The translations under genes and the position numbers were made by a program. Of a DNA stretch of 64,000 nucleotides, positions 28,943 through 38,025 are shown in pieces; position 1 is the stretch's first letter; each line of letters begins with the position of its first letter. The stretch lies in the NCBI RefSeq assembly GCF_007829835.1, contig NZ_VIWP01000004.1, positions 372,001-436,000 on the forward strand. The letters run 5' to 3'. The notes below the pieces were generated by a model, which was not told the origin of the DNA, ran no database searches, and saw only the letters and a program-made list of their open reading frames with translations. The DNA comes from Neorhizobium alkalisoli (lineage in GTDB: Bacteria > Pseudomonadota > Alphaproteobacteria > Rhizobiales > Rhizobiaceae).

Positions 28943-29005
28943 TTCTTGCCTGGGTACCAATCTGGAGGGAGTTCTGCCGTTTCAGGTTTCTTGCCCCAGT
29001 CCCCG

Positions 29006-29860
29006 CTATGTCATCAGACTGCGAATATGTGCTCGAATGTCCCATCTCGCAGTCATGCGTTCGCTGATTTTGATGCTGAACACTGTTTTGAGAACCGACG
29101 TCCCGATATGCGGTGATCGTAGCCTGTCGGGCAACCGATCTGCAAAGATTGAGCCTTTGCCGCTCAAGACTTGCGCCAGAATTTCCTCGGTCACCACCAG
29201 CCTTGTGCAATAGTCGCATAAGGTCGCCGGCTGCACGATATCCATGCCATTGAAGCTGTGACGGGCCGCGATCGTCGAGGGAACGATCTCCTCGATCGGA
29301 AATCCGCAAGGTGCCATCGGGAAATTCGCGATGAACAGCCTTGTCAGCTGCGAAAAGATCGGCCGCTTGAAGAACTGACCTTCCGACTGGCCGCCAAAAT
29401 AAAGCGGAAGCTCCACACCGGAGAGGAAGCCCTGCATTGCGGTGGTTTTCAGGAGATCTTCGCGGAAGACACTCCAATCCGTGGCAAGATCGAAGACTTC
29501 CGTCTGGGCGCCGATCGGATGTTTCGAAACATGGTCGGAAAGGCCATGCTTTATCAGAAGCTCGTCGGCGGAAATCAGCATGACCGTGTCGAATTCGGAG
29601 CCCGTCTCAAGCATGTGCAGAAAGTTGCTGACATGCAGATGCAGCATGCCGGCGCCGGGGGCGAATAAATAGGAATAGGGATTGATGACGACATTTTCGA
29701 AGTCGCAGGAGTGCTCGAACTCGCTTCGGCCCGCAGAAGCGCCTGCGGCGATGTGAATGCAGATCAGGGATCCCGGGCAGAAATAATTGATGTTCTCGAT
29801 CTGCTGCCGAACGATATCCGGCCTCTCGGTGACCGGAAGAGAAAACAGGATCCTACCCAT
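29006..29860 (-). CDS. Putative glycosyltransferase, paralogue B (GT14-like?)
   Basis: A 284-residue paralogue of the gene 63 bp downstream on the same strand, sharing the order of all motifs: SLPVTERPDIVRQQIENINYFCPG, HLHVSNFLHMLE, LISADELLIKHGL, YFGGQSEGQF, APCGFPIEEIV, LCDYC and a C-terminal RxxRSLM. ATG 29860 has AAGG upstream; a longer frame reaches 29953 but lacks a comparable site. Tandem duplication followed by divergence is the simplest origin. Proposed activity is sugar transfer to a cell-surface polymer, at low certainty. Confidence 0.6.
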   Translation of the reverse strand: MGRILFSLPVTERPDIVRQQIENINYFCPGSLICIHIAAGASAGRSEFEHSCDFENVVINPYSYLFAPGAGMLHLHVSNFLHMLETGSEFDTVMLISADELLIKHGLSDHVSKHPIGAQTEVFDLATDWSVFREDLLKTTAMQGFLSGVELPLYFGGQSEGQFFKRPIFSQLTRLFIANFPMAPCGFPIEEIVPSTIAARHSFNGMDIVQPATLCDYCTRLVVTEEILAQVLSGKGSIFADRLPDRLRSPHIGTSVLKTVFSIKISERMTARWDIRAHIRSLMT

Positions 29861-29993
29861 GGTGACCTTCGCATCCATCTCGAAAACCGGGTGCGGAAAG
29901 CTTGCCCGGTGCAAAACGGGTCTGCGGAGAGCTCCATCCCGAAAGCTGCACAATCGGGATAGAGTATTAGGCTGTTGTCAGGCTGACCAGGAA

Positions 29994-30383
29994 TTACGCA
30001 CCACTCTTGACCGGGCGCGGGTTGCCCTCGCTGTCGACCGACACCATCACGAACACGGCCTCGGTGACCTTTTCGCGGGTATCGACATAGTGCCGGCGCG
30101 TCCAGGCTTCGATCTTCAGCATGATCGAGGTGCGGCCTATCTTTTCGATCCGGGTATAGACACAGAGCGTGTCGCCGATTTTGACTGGTTTCTTGAAGAC
30201 GATTTCATGGACGGCAACCGTCACGGTGCGTCCGCCTGCCGCCTCGTTGGCGCGCACGAAGGCCGCGATATCCATTTGTGACATCACCCAGCCGCCGAAA
30301 ATATCGCCTGCCGGATTTGCGTCTGCGGGCATTGCCAGCGTTCGAAGTGTCAGTTCCATATCAGCCGGCGGCTGCAATTCCAT
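29994..30383 (-). CDS. YciA-type hot-dog acyl-CoA thioesterase
   Basis: Hydrolyses acyl-CoA to free acid and CoA. The 129-residue single hot-dog domain has ANPAGDIFGGWVMSQMD with the catalytic Asp-containing loop, AVHEIVFKKPVKIGDTL and a C-terminal VMVSVD strand, typical of YciA/BFIT enzymes. It stands between the glycosyltransferase-like pair and a divergent GT39 gene. Confidence 0.92.
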   Translation of the reverse strand: MELQPPADMELTLRTLAMPADANPAGDIFGGWVMSQMDIAAFVRANEAAGGRTVTVAVHEIVFKKPVKIGDTLCVYTRIEKIGRTSIMLKIEAWTRRHYVDTREKVTEAVFVMVSVDSEGNPRPVKSGA

Positions 30384-30620
30384 GTCTCTGTTCCCTTTTT
30401 GCCTAGCCTCCCGCTGGCAGAACTAGAGAAGATCGGCGCTTGCGCCAACAGCCGATTTGTCGGGTCTGCTTTTCCATCAGCGCGGGGCAGGGCGCGCGCC
30501 CCCAGCTGGCAATTGTGCAGTTCTGGTTGCCTGCTGGCCGATTTTGCTGTTCATCGGCATCGTCATGCGCGGACCTGTCGGCCGCGTCGGAATTTGTCGG
30601 CAAGCCGGCGGTCGGGGCAT

Positions 30621-32147
30621 ATGGACATGGTAAGTGACAAGATAGGCAGTGAGAAATCCGCGCGCATTGCCGGTTTTGCGGATCGCCTTTCTGCGGGATT
30701 TTGGCCGGCCGTTGTTTTTCTCGGCCTCTATTTTGTGATCAGCATCGCCATCCGCGTCGCACTGCCGAACGGCTTGAGTCTCGATGAAGCCGAGCAGTCG
30801 CTGTTTTCGCAATATTGGCTTCTCGGCTATGGGCCGCAGCCTCCCTTCTTCAACTGGGTGCAGAATGCCGCGGTCGGGTTGATGGGCATCTCGCTCTTCT
30901 CTCTGGCCCTGCCCAAATTCCTGATCCTGTTCCTGGCCTATGTCTTTTACGGCATGGCGGGCTGGGAGCTGCGCCGCTCGCCTGTCCTGGTTGCCTTTGC
31001 CATGCTGGCCCTCGTGACGCTGCCGCAGGTCTCCGTCATGCCGCAGCTTGATCTCACCCACACAGTCGCCGTGCTGATGGCGGCCTCGCTTTTCCTCTAC
31101 GGGCTTTGCCGGGTGCTGCAGCGGGCCGACTGGCAGGGCTATGCCATTCTTGGGCTCGCGATCGGCATCGGCACGATCTCGAAATACAATTTCGTGCTTC
31201 TGCCCGCCTCGGCCGTGCTTGCCGTTTTCTGCGACCGGCAATGGCGGCCAAAACTGTTTCATCCGCTCGTGCTTCTCAGCTTTGCGGTGAGCATTGCCAT
31301 CGTCCTGCCGCACGCGCTTTGGCTCCTCGACAATCTCGACCTCGCCACGCGGGGCACGATGACCAAGATGGTGGAAGCGAATGCGCCGCATGGCGTCGTG
31401 CGCATTATCAAGGCATTCGGCTCGTTGATTGCCGCTTGCCTTGCCTTCGGCGCGCTGTGCGTCGTGGCACTGTCGATCGCCTTCCGGCGAGACGTCCGCT
31501 CGGCGGCATCAGCCAGTGATCGCTGGACCCGGCTTTTCGGCCTGATGATGCTGTTTTCGCTGGCGGGTGTCGTTCTCGTCATTCTCGTAGCAGGCACGAC
31601 GAAGATCACCGAGCGCTGGCTTGATCCCTATCTTCTGGTCCTGCCGCTTTATCTTCTTCTGAAGCTGGAGAAAGCAGGCGCCGATCTTCAGGGTGGTTTC
31701 CGGCGGCTCCTGCCATTCCTGATCGTCGTAATGGTCGTCAGCCTCCTGCCATCACCGGTGAGAACTCTGGGTGCCGCTTTCGGCGGCCCCGTCTATCGCA
31801 CCAACATGCCCTTCGCCGATCTAGGGGAGGTGATCCGCAAGGAGGATCACCCGGCCGCTATCCTCGCACGCGGCATGCATCTCGCCGGCAATATGCGACT
31901 GCAGTTTCCGGGTGTTCCGGTCATCAATACGGATAGCCCCGATAAGGGCATTGCGATTGCAGATATCCGCCCGCCGGTTCTGGTGATCGAAGTGCCTTCC
32001 GACAAAGATGCTGCAGACAAGGCGGTCGATCTGCGCGGCACGCCCTCCGAACTCGGCCTCACTGCGTCGGAGAGCAGAACCGTTGTCCTGCCTTACCGTT
32101 TCGGTGGCGATAGAAAAATGAGCTTCCGTTATCTCTGGCTGCGCTAG
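30621..32147 (+). CDS. GT39/ArnT-like membrane glycosyltransferase
   Basis: GT-C-fold transferase of 508 residues with about ten to eleven membrane helices. The first periplasmic loop holds SLDEAEQ, the acidic motif that binds the lipid-linked sugar donor in the PMT/ArnT family, and YGPQPPFFNW follows as in that family. Such enzymes glycosylate lipid A, polysaccharides or proteins at the periplasmic face. ATG 30621 or 30627 is possible. The TAG stop codon is created by the left end of the adjoining MITE, so the native C-terminus may have been changed by the insertion. Confidence 0.88.
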   Translation: MDMVSDKIGSEKSARIAGFADRLSAGFWPAVVFLGLYFVISIAIRVALPNGLSLDEAEQSLFSQYWLLGYGPQPPFFNWVQNAAVGLMGISLFSLALPKFLILFLAYVFYGMAGWELRRSPVLVAFAMLALVTLPQVSVMPQLDLTHTVAVLMAASLFLYGLCRVLQRADWQGYAILGLAIGIGTISKYNFVLLPASAVLAVFCDRQWRPKLFHPLVLLSFAVSIAIVLPHALWLLDNLDLATRGTMTKMVEANAPHGVVRIIKAFGSLIAACLAFGALCVVALSIAFRRDVRSAASASDRWTRLFGLMMLFSLAGVVLVILVAGTTKITERWLDPYLLVLPLYLLLKLEKAGADLQGGFRRLLPFLIVVMVVSLLPSPVRTLGAAFGGPVYRTNMPFADLGEVIRKEDHPAAILARGMHLAGNMRLQFPGVPVINTDSPDKGIAIADIRPPVLVIEVPSDKDAADKAVDLRGTPSELGLTASESRTVVLPYRFGGDRKMSFRYLWLR

Positions 32148-32412
32148 GGTCTAAACTCAATCAGGATAGGGGTTCTGCAAGCTGTATTTTGTGCCTGAGT
32201 AGGAGGAGAGGTGCAGGAAATGCGCATCATTTTCAAACCTTTCCGACGCCCGCAGGCACAAAATACAGCTTGTCCGAAGGATTGGCGATGATGGGCCGCC
32301 TGATCGCAAACAATGCTCGACAAGACCAGAAGGTCTTGCCTTGCGCTTGTTTGCTTCCATTCAATCCCATCATCGCCAACAGAACCCCTATCCTGATTGA
32401 GTTTAGACCCTA
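32145..32412. mobile_element. 268-bp MITE with perfect 33-bp ends and nested hairpins
   Basis: Ends are perfect 33-bp inverted repeats including flanking TA (32145-32177 and 32380-32412), consistent with a 31-bp terminal repeat inside a TA target duplication as made by IS630/Tc1-type transposases. Inside are two more stems: a perfect 20-bp one (32178-32197 with 32253-32272) and a perfect 14-bp one (32282-32295 with 32366-32379) extended imperfectly inward. There is no transposase gene. A RIME-like origin is the alternative. The left end supplies the stop codon of the GT39 gene. Confidence 0.8.
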
Positions 32413-32553
32413 AAGCCGCTTGCAAACTGCAGGCGCTGTTATATCGATTGCCGCATCGGATGCGCGTCTGCGCATCGACGGCGGCTTTTCCCGGCATCGT
32501 TTGAAGCCGGTTTCCGAAACGCAGGCCGATCCTGGCATATGGAGTGAAGACGG

Positions 32554-33591
32554 ATGAGATGGAAGCGCACGATCCAGCTGCTGGATGTTCATGCGGAAGG
32601 TGAGATCGGCCGGGTCGCGATCGGTGGTGTGCCGAAGATTCCGGGTGATACGGTTGCCGACCAGCTGGCCTGGCTGAATTCCGATCCGAAGGGCCAGGAA
32701 CTGCGCCGCTTCCTCTGCCTCGAGCCGCGCGGTGCGCCGATCGGCTCCGTCAATCTCCTGCTTCCGGCGAAACACCCGGAGGCCGATGCCGCCTTCATCA
32801 TCCTGCAGCCCGATCAGGCGCATGCCAGCTCCGGCTCGAATTCGATCTGCGTCACGACGGCGCTTCTGGAATCCGGCATTGTCGAGATGAAGGAGCCAGA
32901 AACCATCGTCACCCTGGAAACCGCGGCCGGTCTCGTGCGCGCCACGGCCACCTGCCGTGACGGTCGCTGCGAAAAAGTAAAACTCACCATGGTGCCATCC
33001 TTCGTGCACGAGCTTGACGTGGCACTGCAGACCCCGGAATGGGGCGAGATCCGTCTCGACCTTTGTTACGGCGGTATCTTTTATGGCCTGGTCGATGTCA
33101 GCCAGATCGGGCTCACCATCGGGAAGGGCAATGCCGCGGCTCTCGTTCAGGCCGGCATGGTGCTGAAGGATCTGATCAACCGGCAGATCAAGGTCGTGCA
33201 TCCGGAAATCCCGGCGATCTCGGGCGTTGCCTATGTGATGTTCCGCGATACGGAAGCCGATGGCACGGTTCGCACCTGCACGACCATGTGGCCGGGCCGT
33301 GCCGATCGCTCACCCTGCGGCACGGGCAATTCCGCCAATCTCGCCGCATTACATGCGCGTGGAAAAGTGAAGGTCGGAGACGTTTTTCAGTCGCGCTCGA
33401 TCATCGGCACGCAATTTGAAGTCGGATTGGCAAAGGAAACGGAAGTCGCGGGCAAGAAGGCGATCGTGCCGACCATTGCCGGCCGCGGTTTTACCTTCGG
33501 CCTCAGCCAGGTCGCGCTCGATCCGTTCGATCCGCTGGCCGAAGGTTTCGCCATGACCGACGTCTGGGGTCCGTCGGCCGGCGATATCTGA
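32554..33591 (+). CDS. Proline racemase superfamily protein, Ser/Cys type
   Basis: A 345-residue two-domain protein of the proline racemase/hydroxyproline 2-epimerase/trans-3-hydroxyproline dehydratase superfamily. Two catalytic positions define members. Here the first is Ser93 in SSGSNSIC where racemases have Cys, and the second is Cys255 in RSPCGTGNSANL. Ser/Cys members are described with hydroxyproline epimerase and/or dehydratase-type activity, so simple proline racemisation should not be assumed. The start has a weak GTGAAG site. No hydroxyproline catabolic genes are adjacent; a MITE separates it from the upstream gene. Confidence 0.87.
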   Translation: MRWKRTIQLLDVHAEGEIGRVAIGGVPKIPGDTVADQLAWLNSDPKGQELRRFLCLEPRGAPIGSVNLLLPAKHPEADAAFIILQPDQAHASSGSNSICVTTALLESGIVEMKEPETIVTLETAAGLVRATATCRDGRCEKVKLTMVPSFVHELDVALQTPEWGEIRLDLCYGGIFYGLVDVSQIGLTIGKGNAAALVQAGMVLKDLINRQIKVVHPEIPAISGVAYVMFRDTEADGTVRTCTTMWPGRADRSPCGTGNSANLAALHARGKVKVGDVFQSRSIIGTQFEVGLAKETEVAGKKAIVPTIAGRGFTFGLSQVALDPFDPLAEGFAMTDVWGPSAGDI

Positions 33592-33606
33592 CGAGAATGA
33601 TGCGGA

Positions 33607-33639
33607 GGCAGGGGATCTGAAAAATCAGATCTCCTTGCC
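33607..33639. terminator. Hairpin between convergent racemase-like and Sel1 genes
   Basis: GGCAGGGGATCTGA-AAAA-TCAGATCTCCTTGCC forms a strong stem with one bulge, overlapping the end of the Sel1 gene. There is no T-run, so bidirectional termination is only possible. Confidence 0.4.
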
Positions 33640-34548
33640 CGAGATTGCCGGGCTTTCCATGTCGCCCTGCTTTAGGACCAGCGTGTTGACGCCATCCTCG
33701 GTGTCCTTCGAAGGTGCCTGAACGACGCCCATGTCCTGGAACTGCATGTATTTGTAGGCGCCGAAGACGTCGCCCTTCTCGGCAGCTTCGCGATACATTT
33801 CGGCAGCCTTCTGGGCATTGGCGGCAATGCCTTCGCCGGCTTCATACATCAGGCCGAGATTGATCATCGCATCCGCATTGCCGCGCTGGGCGGCAATGTC
33901 GTACCAGGCGATCGCCGTCTGGTCGTCCTGCGGGATCAGTGTGCCTTCGTCATAGATGGCGCCGATATTGAAGGCGGCTGTATCGTCGCCCTCGGCGGCA
34001 GCCTTCTCGAACCAGTTCAGAGCCTTTTGGATGTCCGGCTGAGTACCGAGACCGTCGCGATAGGCAACGCCGAGATTATACGCGGCGAGCCGGTTGCCGC
34101 TGGCGGCAGCTTCGCTATAGAGGCGGAATTCGGCCTGATCGTCGCCGAGGCGACCCATCAGCATGCCGAAATTCACCTTGGCAGCCGGATAATCGGCCTT
34201 GGCGGCGGCATCATAGGCGCCCATAGCCTGATCGGCCTGATCCGAATTGTTGAGTGCGCGGCCAAGCTGGTAGGCAAACCGCGGATTGCCGGTTGCCTCA
34301 TACGCCATGCGGCAGGCGTCGATCGCCTTGCCGTCGATATTGGCCACGTCGACCGGCTGATATTCGCTGTTGCGAAGCTCGTCATAGGGGCTGCCGGCCA
34401 GCTGGTCGCATTCGCCCTGCATGGCGGATACCACAACGAGATTGGCGCGCTCCTCGGCGCTCGGGGAAACTGTCAATGCACAAAGGACAACGGCAGCGCC
34501 TGTGGCGGCTGCTAATCCCCTGTTGACTTTGGAAGTCCGGGATTTCAT
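33625..34548 (-). CDS. Exported Sel1/TPR-like repeat protein
   Basis: A 307-residue protein with an N-terminal signal or anchor (about residues 10-31, AAATGAAVVLCALTVSPSA) followed by about five Sel1-like repeats (for example AAYNLGVAYRDGLGTQPD, NIGAIYDEG and MINLGLMYEAGEGIAAN). These helix-pair repeats act as protein-protein scaffolds, often in signalling or envelope processes. The start has GGAG six bases upstream. A perfect GGAAC-N16-CGTT promoter lies 40 bp before the start, which suggests control by the general stress sigma factor. Partners unknown. Confidence 0.85.
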   Translation of the reverse strand: MKSRTSKVNRGLAAATGAAVVLCALTVSPSAEERANLVVVSAMQGECDQLAGSPYDELRNSEYQPVDVANIDGKAIDACRMAYEATGNPRFAYQLGRALNNSDQADQAMGAYDAAAKADYPAAKVNFGMLMGRLGDDQAEFRLYSEAAASGNRLAAYNLGVAYRDGLGTQPDIQKALNWFEKAAAEGDDTAAFNIGAIYDEGTLIPQDDQTAIAWYDIAAQRGNADAMINLGLMYEAGEGIAANAQKAAEMYREAAEKGDVFGAYKYMQFQDMGVVQAPSKDTEDGVNTLVLKQGDMESPAISGKEI

Positions 34549-34587
34549 TGTGTGCTCCGATTCATAGAACCTTCAGATTGATTAACG

Positions 34588-34612
34588 AACGCCGAAAACC
34601 CGCACTGGTTCC
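34588..34612 (-). promoter_or_regulatory. EcfG/RpoE2-type general-stress promoter of the Sel1 gene
   Basis: On the minus strand GGAAC (34612-34608), 16 bases, then CGTT (34591-34588) match exactly the alphaproteobacterial EcfG consensus GGAAC-N16/17-CGTT. Confidence 0.7.
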
Positions 34613-34796
34613 TTGAGGATCCGGCACTTTTGGCGATAAATGTCGTCGCATCGTGCACTTTCGCGTGAAATTTAGCCGGCAATCTTCGGCGCCGCTTGTT
34701 TCTTCATACCGTGTTTGGTCTCCTCCGATTGTTTTCCGCTGAACGATGGTGCTAAGGGGAGAAAACTCTCCGCATATCGGGACTATCGGGATCATC

Positions 34797-35840
34797 ATGA
34801 AAACCATCAGCATCCGCCGCCCGGACGATTGGCACCTGCATCTGCGCGATGGCGCCGTTCTGGAAGGTGTCGTCGGCGATACCAGCCGCCATTTCGCCCG
34901 CGCGATCATCATGCCGAACCTGGTTCCGCCGGTCGTCACCACGTCGGATGCAAAAGCCTATCGCGAGCGCATCATGGCTGCCGTTCCTGCCGGTGATCGG
35001 TTCGAGCCGCTGATGACCCTCTATCTGACCGAGCACACCGATGCCGACGATGTCGAAGAGGGCAAGAAGAGCGGCCTCATCCATGCGGTAAAGCTTTATC
35101 CCGCCGGTGCCACGACCAATTCCCATGGCGGCGTCCGCGACCTCACCAAGGTCATGCCGGTTTTGGAGCGCATGGCGAAGATCGGCCTGCCGCTCTGCGT
35201 GCATGGCGAAGTCACCACGCCGGACGTCGATATTTTCGACCGCGAAGCCGTCTTCATCGAGACCGTGCTCGATCCGCTGCGCAAGCGGCTGCCGGAGCTG
35301 AAGGTAACGATGGAACACGTTACGACCGCTGACGGCATCGACTATATCAAGTCGTCCGCCGCAAACCTTGCCGGCTCGATCACCACCCATCACCTGATCA
35401 TCAACCGCAATGCGATCCTGGTCGGTGGCATTCGCCCGCATTATTACTGCCTGCCGGTCGCCAAGCGCGAGAACCATCGTCTGGCGCTGCGCGCTGCCGC
35501 CACATCCGGCGACAAGCGTTTCTTCCTCGGCACGGATTCGGCGCCGCATGTCGATCCGCTCAAGGAATGCGGCTGTGGCTGCGCCGGCATCTATACGTCG
35601 GTCAACACGATGAGCTGCCTTGCCCATGTCTTCGAGCAGGACGGTGCGCTGGACAAGCTGGAAGCATTCTCGTCGCTCAACGGCCCGGCCTGGTATGGTC
35701 TGGCGCCGAATGAAGAGATGATGACGCTCGTTCGCCGCGATGAGCCGGTTGTTTTCCCGGACAAGCGTTACACGGGTGCAGGTCCGATCACTGTTTTCGA
35801 TCCGATGTTCCCGCTTCACTGGGACGTGATGGAAGAATAA
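34797..35840 (+). CDS. pyrC: Dihydroorotase
   Basis: Zinc amidohydrolase that cyclises carbamoyl-aspartate to dihydroorotate in pyrimidine synthesis. The metal-binding HLHLRD (His13, His15), the carboxylated Lys in [26 protein letters not shown] and the catalytic Asp in FLGTDSAPH are all present; this is the E. coli PyrC-type class. ATG 34797 gives 347 residues, as in that class; an upstream in-frame ATG (34746) adds non-family residues. pyrE follows 1.4 kb downstream, with a diguanylate cyclase gene between. Confidence 0.97.
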   Translation: MKTISIRRPDDWHLHLRDGAVLEGVVGDTSRHFARAIIMPNLVPPVVTTSDAKAYRERIMAAVPAGDRFEPLMTLYLTEHTDADDVEEGKKSGLIHAVKLYPAGATTNSHGGVRDLTKVMPVLERMAKIGLPLCVHGEVTTPDVDIFDREAVFIETVLDPLRKRLPELKVTMEHVTTADGIDYIKSSAANLAGSITTHHLIINRNAILVGGIRPHYYCLPVAKRENHRLALRAAATSGDKRFFLGTDSAPHVDPLKECGCGCAGIYTSVNTMSCLAHVFEQDGALDKLEAFSSLNGPAWYGLAPNEEMMTLVRRDEPVVFPDKRYTGAGPITVFDPMFPLHWDVMEE

Positions 35841-35953
35841 TTTTACGACGCCGAAAAACTAAATCTCGAATTGGAATGGTAACTATTTGGAGAGAATAGG
35901 AAGATAGCTTTCGCCCCGACTATCCTCCTTCGATAATCGAAGAGAATTCCGGC

Positions 35954-37129
35954 ATGATGCTAGACTACCAGTCTCTTCTGCTAGCGCTCGGCGTTTCCGC
36001 CGCGTGTCTCATGGTGACTCTTTTCGGGACATGGTATTCGCGCCGGACGGATTCCTTTCTTTTCACACTGGTTATTGCGCTCGGCCTCACGGTTTCCGGC
36101 ATCTTTCTCTATAGTTCCTATACGGTCGATGCCGGGCCGGTGATTGCATCCTTTGCCTATGTCTTCCTGATGGCCGGGTTCAGCGTCATCTATGCAGCCT
36201 CCGTCCAGTTCCGCACCGGTGAAAAGCCCTGGCGTCTTGCAGGACTGCTGAGCCTTGCGACGGCGATCCCCGGCGTGCCGCTCATCGTCGGCGGCATCGA
36301 TGGCCTCGGCATCATCCTGATGAACATTGCCACCGCCCTGCTTCTGGCCGGCACGGCCTGGCAATACTGGCTTGCCCGCGAGGAAGCGCCGGTACCGCTT
36401 TACGGCATGGTGATACTCTATGCTTTGAGCGGCCTCTCCTTCGTCCTTTGCGCGGCAGTGCTCATGAGCCGCGAACAATGGATACTGGGACACGCGCCTG
36501 ACAACTGGGCCGAAAATCTCAACATCGGTGTCTGCATCGCCGGCATGACTGGCATCGGCGCCCTGTCGCTGGCGCTGCATCAATGGCGCATGGCTGCCCT
36601 TCATCGCCGCGAGGCGATGACCGACCCGCTGACCGGCCTGATGAACCGACGCGCGCTTTTCGAGGATTATGGTAGCCGTGTCTTCACCGCCTCGACGGCA
36701 GTGATCGTCTTCGACATCGACCGTTTCAAGTCGATCAACGACCAGCATGGCCATGCGGCCGGTGATGAAGTGCTGAAGATTTTTGCGGCCGATATTCTGG
36801 CCGATATCCGCAGCAGCCAGGCGGCAAGGCTCGGCGGCGAGGAATTCGCAGTGCTTCTCGACAACGTCCTGCCCGGCCGCGCCGAACGCATCGCCAATGA
36901 CATCCGCCGGCGTTTTGGCGTGCGCGACATCAAAGTCGGCGAAAGCATCCTGAAATGCACCGTCAGCGCCGGTGTTGCCGTCGGCACACCGCAAGGCCAG
37001 CCTTTCGAGATCGTGCTCAACCGCGCCGATGCGGCGCTTTACGATGCCAAGCGCGCCGGTCGTGATCGTGTCGAGGTCGCCGGTTATCTGCGTTCGGTCG
37101 AGCCGACGGAGAGCCGCACCAGCGCCTGA
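35954..37129 (+). CDS. Membrane-bound diguanylate cyclase
   Basis: Makes cyclic di-GMP from two GTP. The 391 residues have about six to seven N-terminal membrane helices (residues 1-210) and a C-terminal GGDEF domain with DPLTGLMNRRALFEDYG, FDIDRFKSINDQHGHAAGD and the active-site variant GGEEF, expected to be catalytically active. An RxxD inhibitory site is not evident. No EAL domain is present. The ribosome-binding site is weak. It lies between pyrC and pyrE without an obvious functional tie. Confidence 0.92.
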   Translation: MMLDYQSLLLALGVSAACLMVTLFGTWYSRRTDSFLFTLVIALGLTVSGIFLYSSYTVDAGPVIASFAYVFLMAGFSVIYAASVQFRTGEKPWRLAGLLSLATAIPGVPLIVGGIDGLGIILMNIATALLLAGTAWQYWLAREEAPVPLYGMVILYALSGLSFVLCAAVLMSREQWILGHAPDNWAENLNIGVCIAGMTGIGALSLALHQWRMAALHRREAMTDPLTGLMNRRALFEDYGSRVFTASTAVIVFDIDRFKSINDQHGHAAGDEVLKIFAADILADIRSSQAARLGGEEFAVLLDNVLPGRAERIANDIRRRFGVRDIKVGESILKCTVSAGVAVGTPQGQPFEIVLNRADAALYDAKRAGRDRVEVAGYLRSVEPTESRTSA

Positions 37130-37234
37130 GACATCATATCCGCCCATATGCCGGGAAATAAGCGCTTTGCCCGCTGGCGCCTTGCCATCCATGCTGCTAT
37201 TGCGGCGCGTGGTTTTGACAAAAGGAGCGCGCGC

Positions 37235-37930
37235 ATGATCCAGACCACATTCCCCGACCGTAACCTGATGGCCGAACTCATGGCCAAGATGCTGTGGGAA
37301 ATCGGCGCGGTGCATTTTAATGCCGACAAGCATTACAAGTTCGCCTCCGGCATGATGAGCCCGGTCTATATCGACTGCCGCAAGCTTCTCTCTTATCCGC
37401 GTGTTCGTTCTGCCATCATGGACTTCGCCGTCTCCACTCTTCTCCGTGATGCCGGCTTCGAAAAGTTCGATTGCATCGCCGGCGGCGAGACCGCGGGCAT
37501 TCCCTTCGCAGCCCTGCTGGCCGATCGTCTGGCGCTGCCGATGATCTATGTTCGCAAGCAGCCGAAGGGCCATGGCCGCAATGCCCAGATCGAAGGCAAC
37601 ATGCCGGAAGGTTCGCGCGTGCTGGTCATCGAGGACCTGACGACGGCCGGCGGCTCTATGTTCAAGTTCATCGATGCGATCCGCGCTGCGGGCGGCATTG
37701 TCGATCACGGCATGGCGCTGTTCTATTACGGCATCTTCGATGAAGGCGCGCTGCGTTTTGCCGATGGCAAGGTGCAGTTCCACCACATCGCCACCTGGCG
37801 CAATGTTCTGGCCGTCGCCCGCGACCAGAAACTGTTCGACGAAAAGACGCTGTCGGAAGTCGAGGCCTTCCTCGACGCGCCGCTCGCCTGGTCGGCCCGC
37901 AATGGCGGCATCAGCGAACTGCCGAAATAA
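37235..37930 (+). CDS. pyrE: Orotate phosphoribosyltransferase
   Basis: Converts orotate and PRPP to orotidine 5'-phosphate. The PRPP-binding signature [13 protein letters not shown] and the [14 protein letters not shown] mobile loop are present. ATG 37235 is preceded by AAAGGAG at good spacing and gives 231 residues; a longer frame from 37148 has no such site. A strong hairpin follows the stop. Confidence 0.96.
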   Translation: MIQTTFPDRNLMAELMAKMLWEIGAVHFNADKHYKFASGMMSPVYIDCRKLLSYPRVRSAIMDFAVSTLLRDAGFEKFDCIAGGETAGIPFAALLADRLALPMIYVRKQPKGHGRNAQIEGNMPEGSRVLVIEDLTTAGGSMFKFIDAIRAAGGIVDHGMALFYYGIFDEGALRFADGKVQFHHIATWRNVLAVARDQKLFDEKTLSEVEAFLDAPLAWSARNGGISELPK

Positions 37931-37942
37931 GCAGTAACCTTC

Positions 37943-37984
37943 AAGCGAGCTTTTGCCCTAGCCAACGGACAAAAGCTCGCTTAT
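37943..37984 (+). terminator. Intrinsic terminator after pyrE
   Basis: AAGCGAGCTTTTG and CAAAAGCTCGCTT form a perfect 13-bp stem around a 14-base loop, followed by a short A/T stretch (ATT). The T-rich stem end resembles a terminator; the downstream T-run is short. Confidence 0.65.
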
Positions 37985-38025
37985 TCCTGTCGAAAAGCAG
38001 GCAATAATTCCTTGGGAGGAAATCC

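Noticed and set aside
32189..32413. Short open frames inside the 268-bp MITE on both strands
   Set aside because: They read through the terminal repeats and end in the same peptide because the repeats are inverted; no transposase motif is present.
35981..37786. A 601-codon open frame antisense to the diguanylate cyclase and pyrE
   Set aside because: It spans two well-supported genes and shows no domain or ribosome-binding site.
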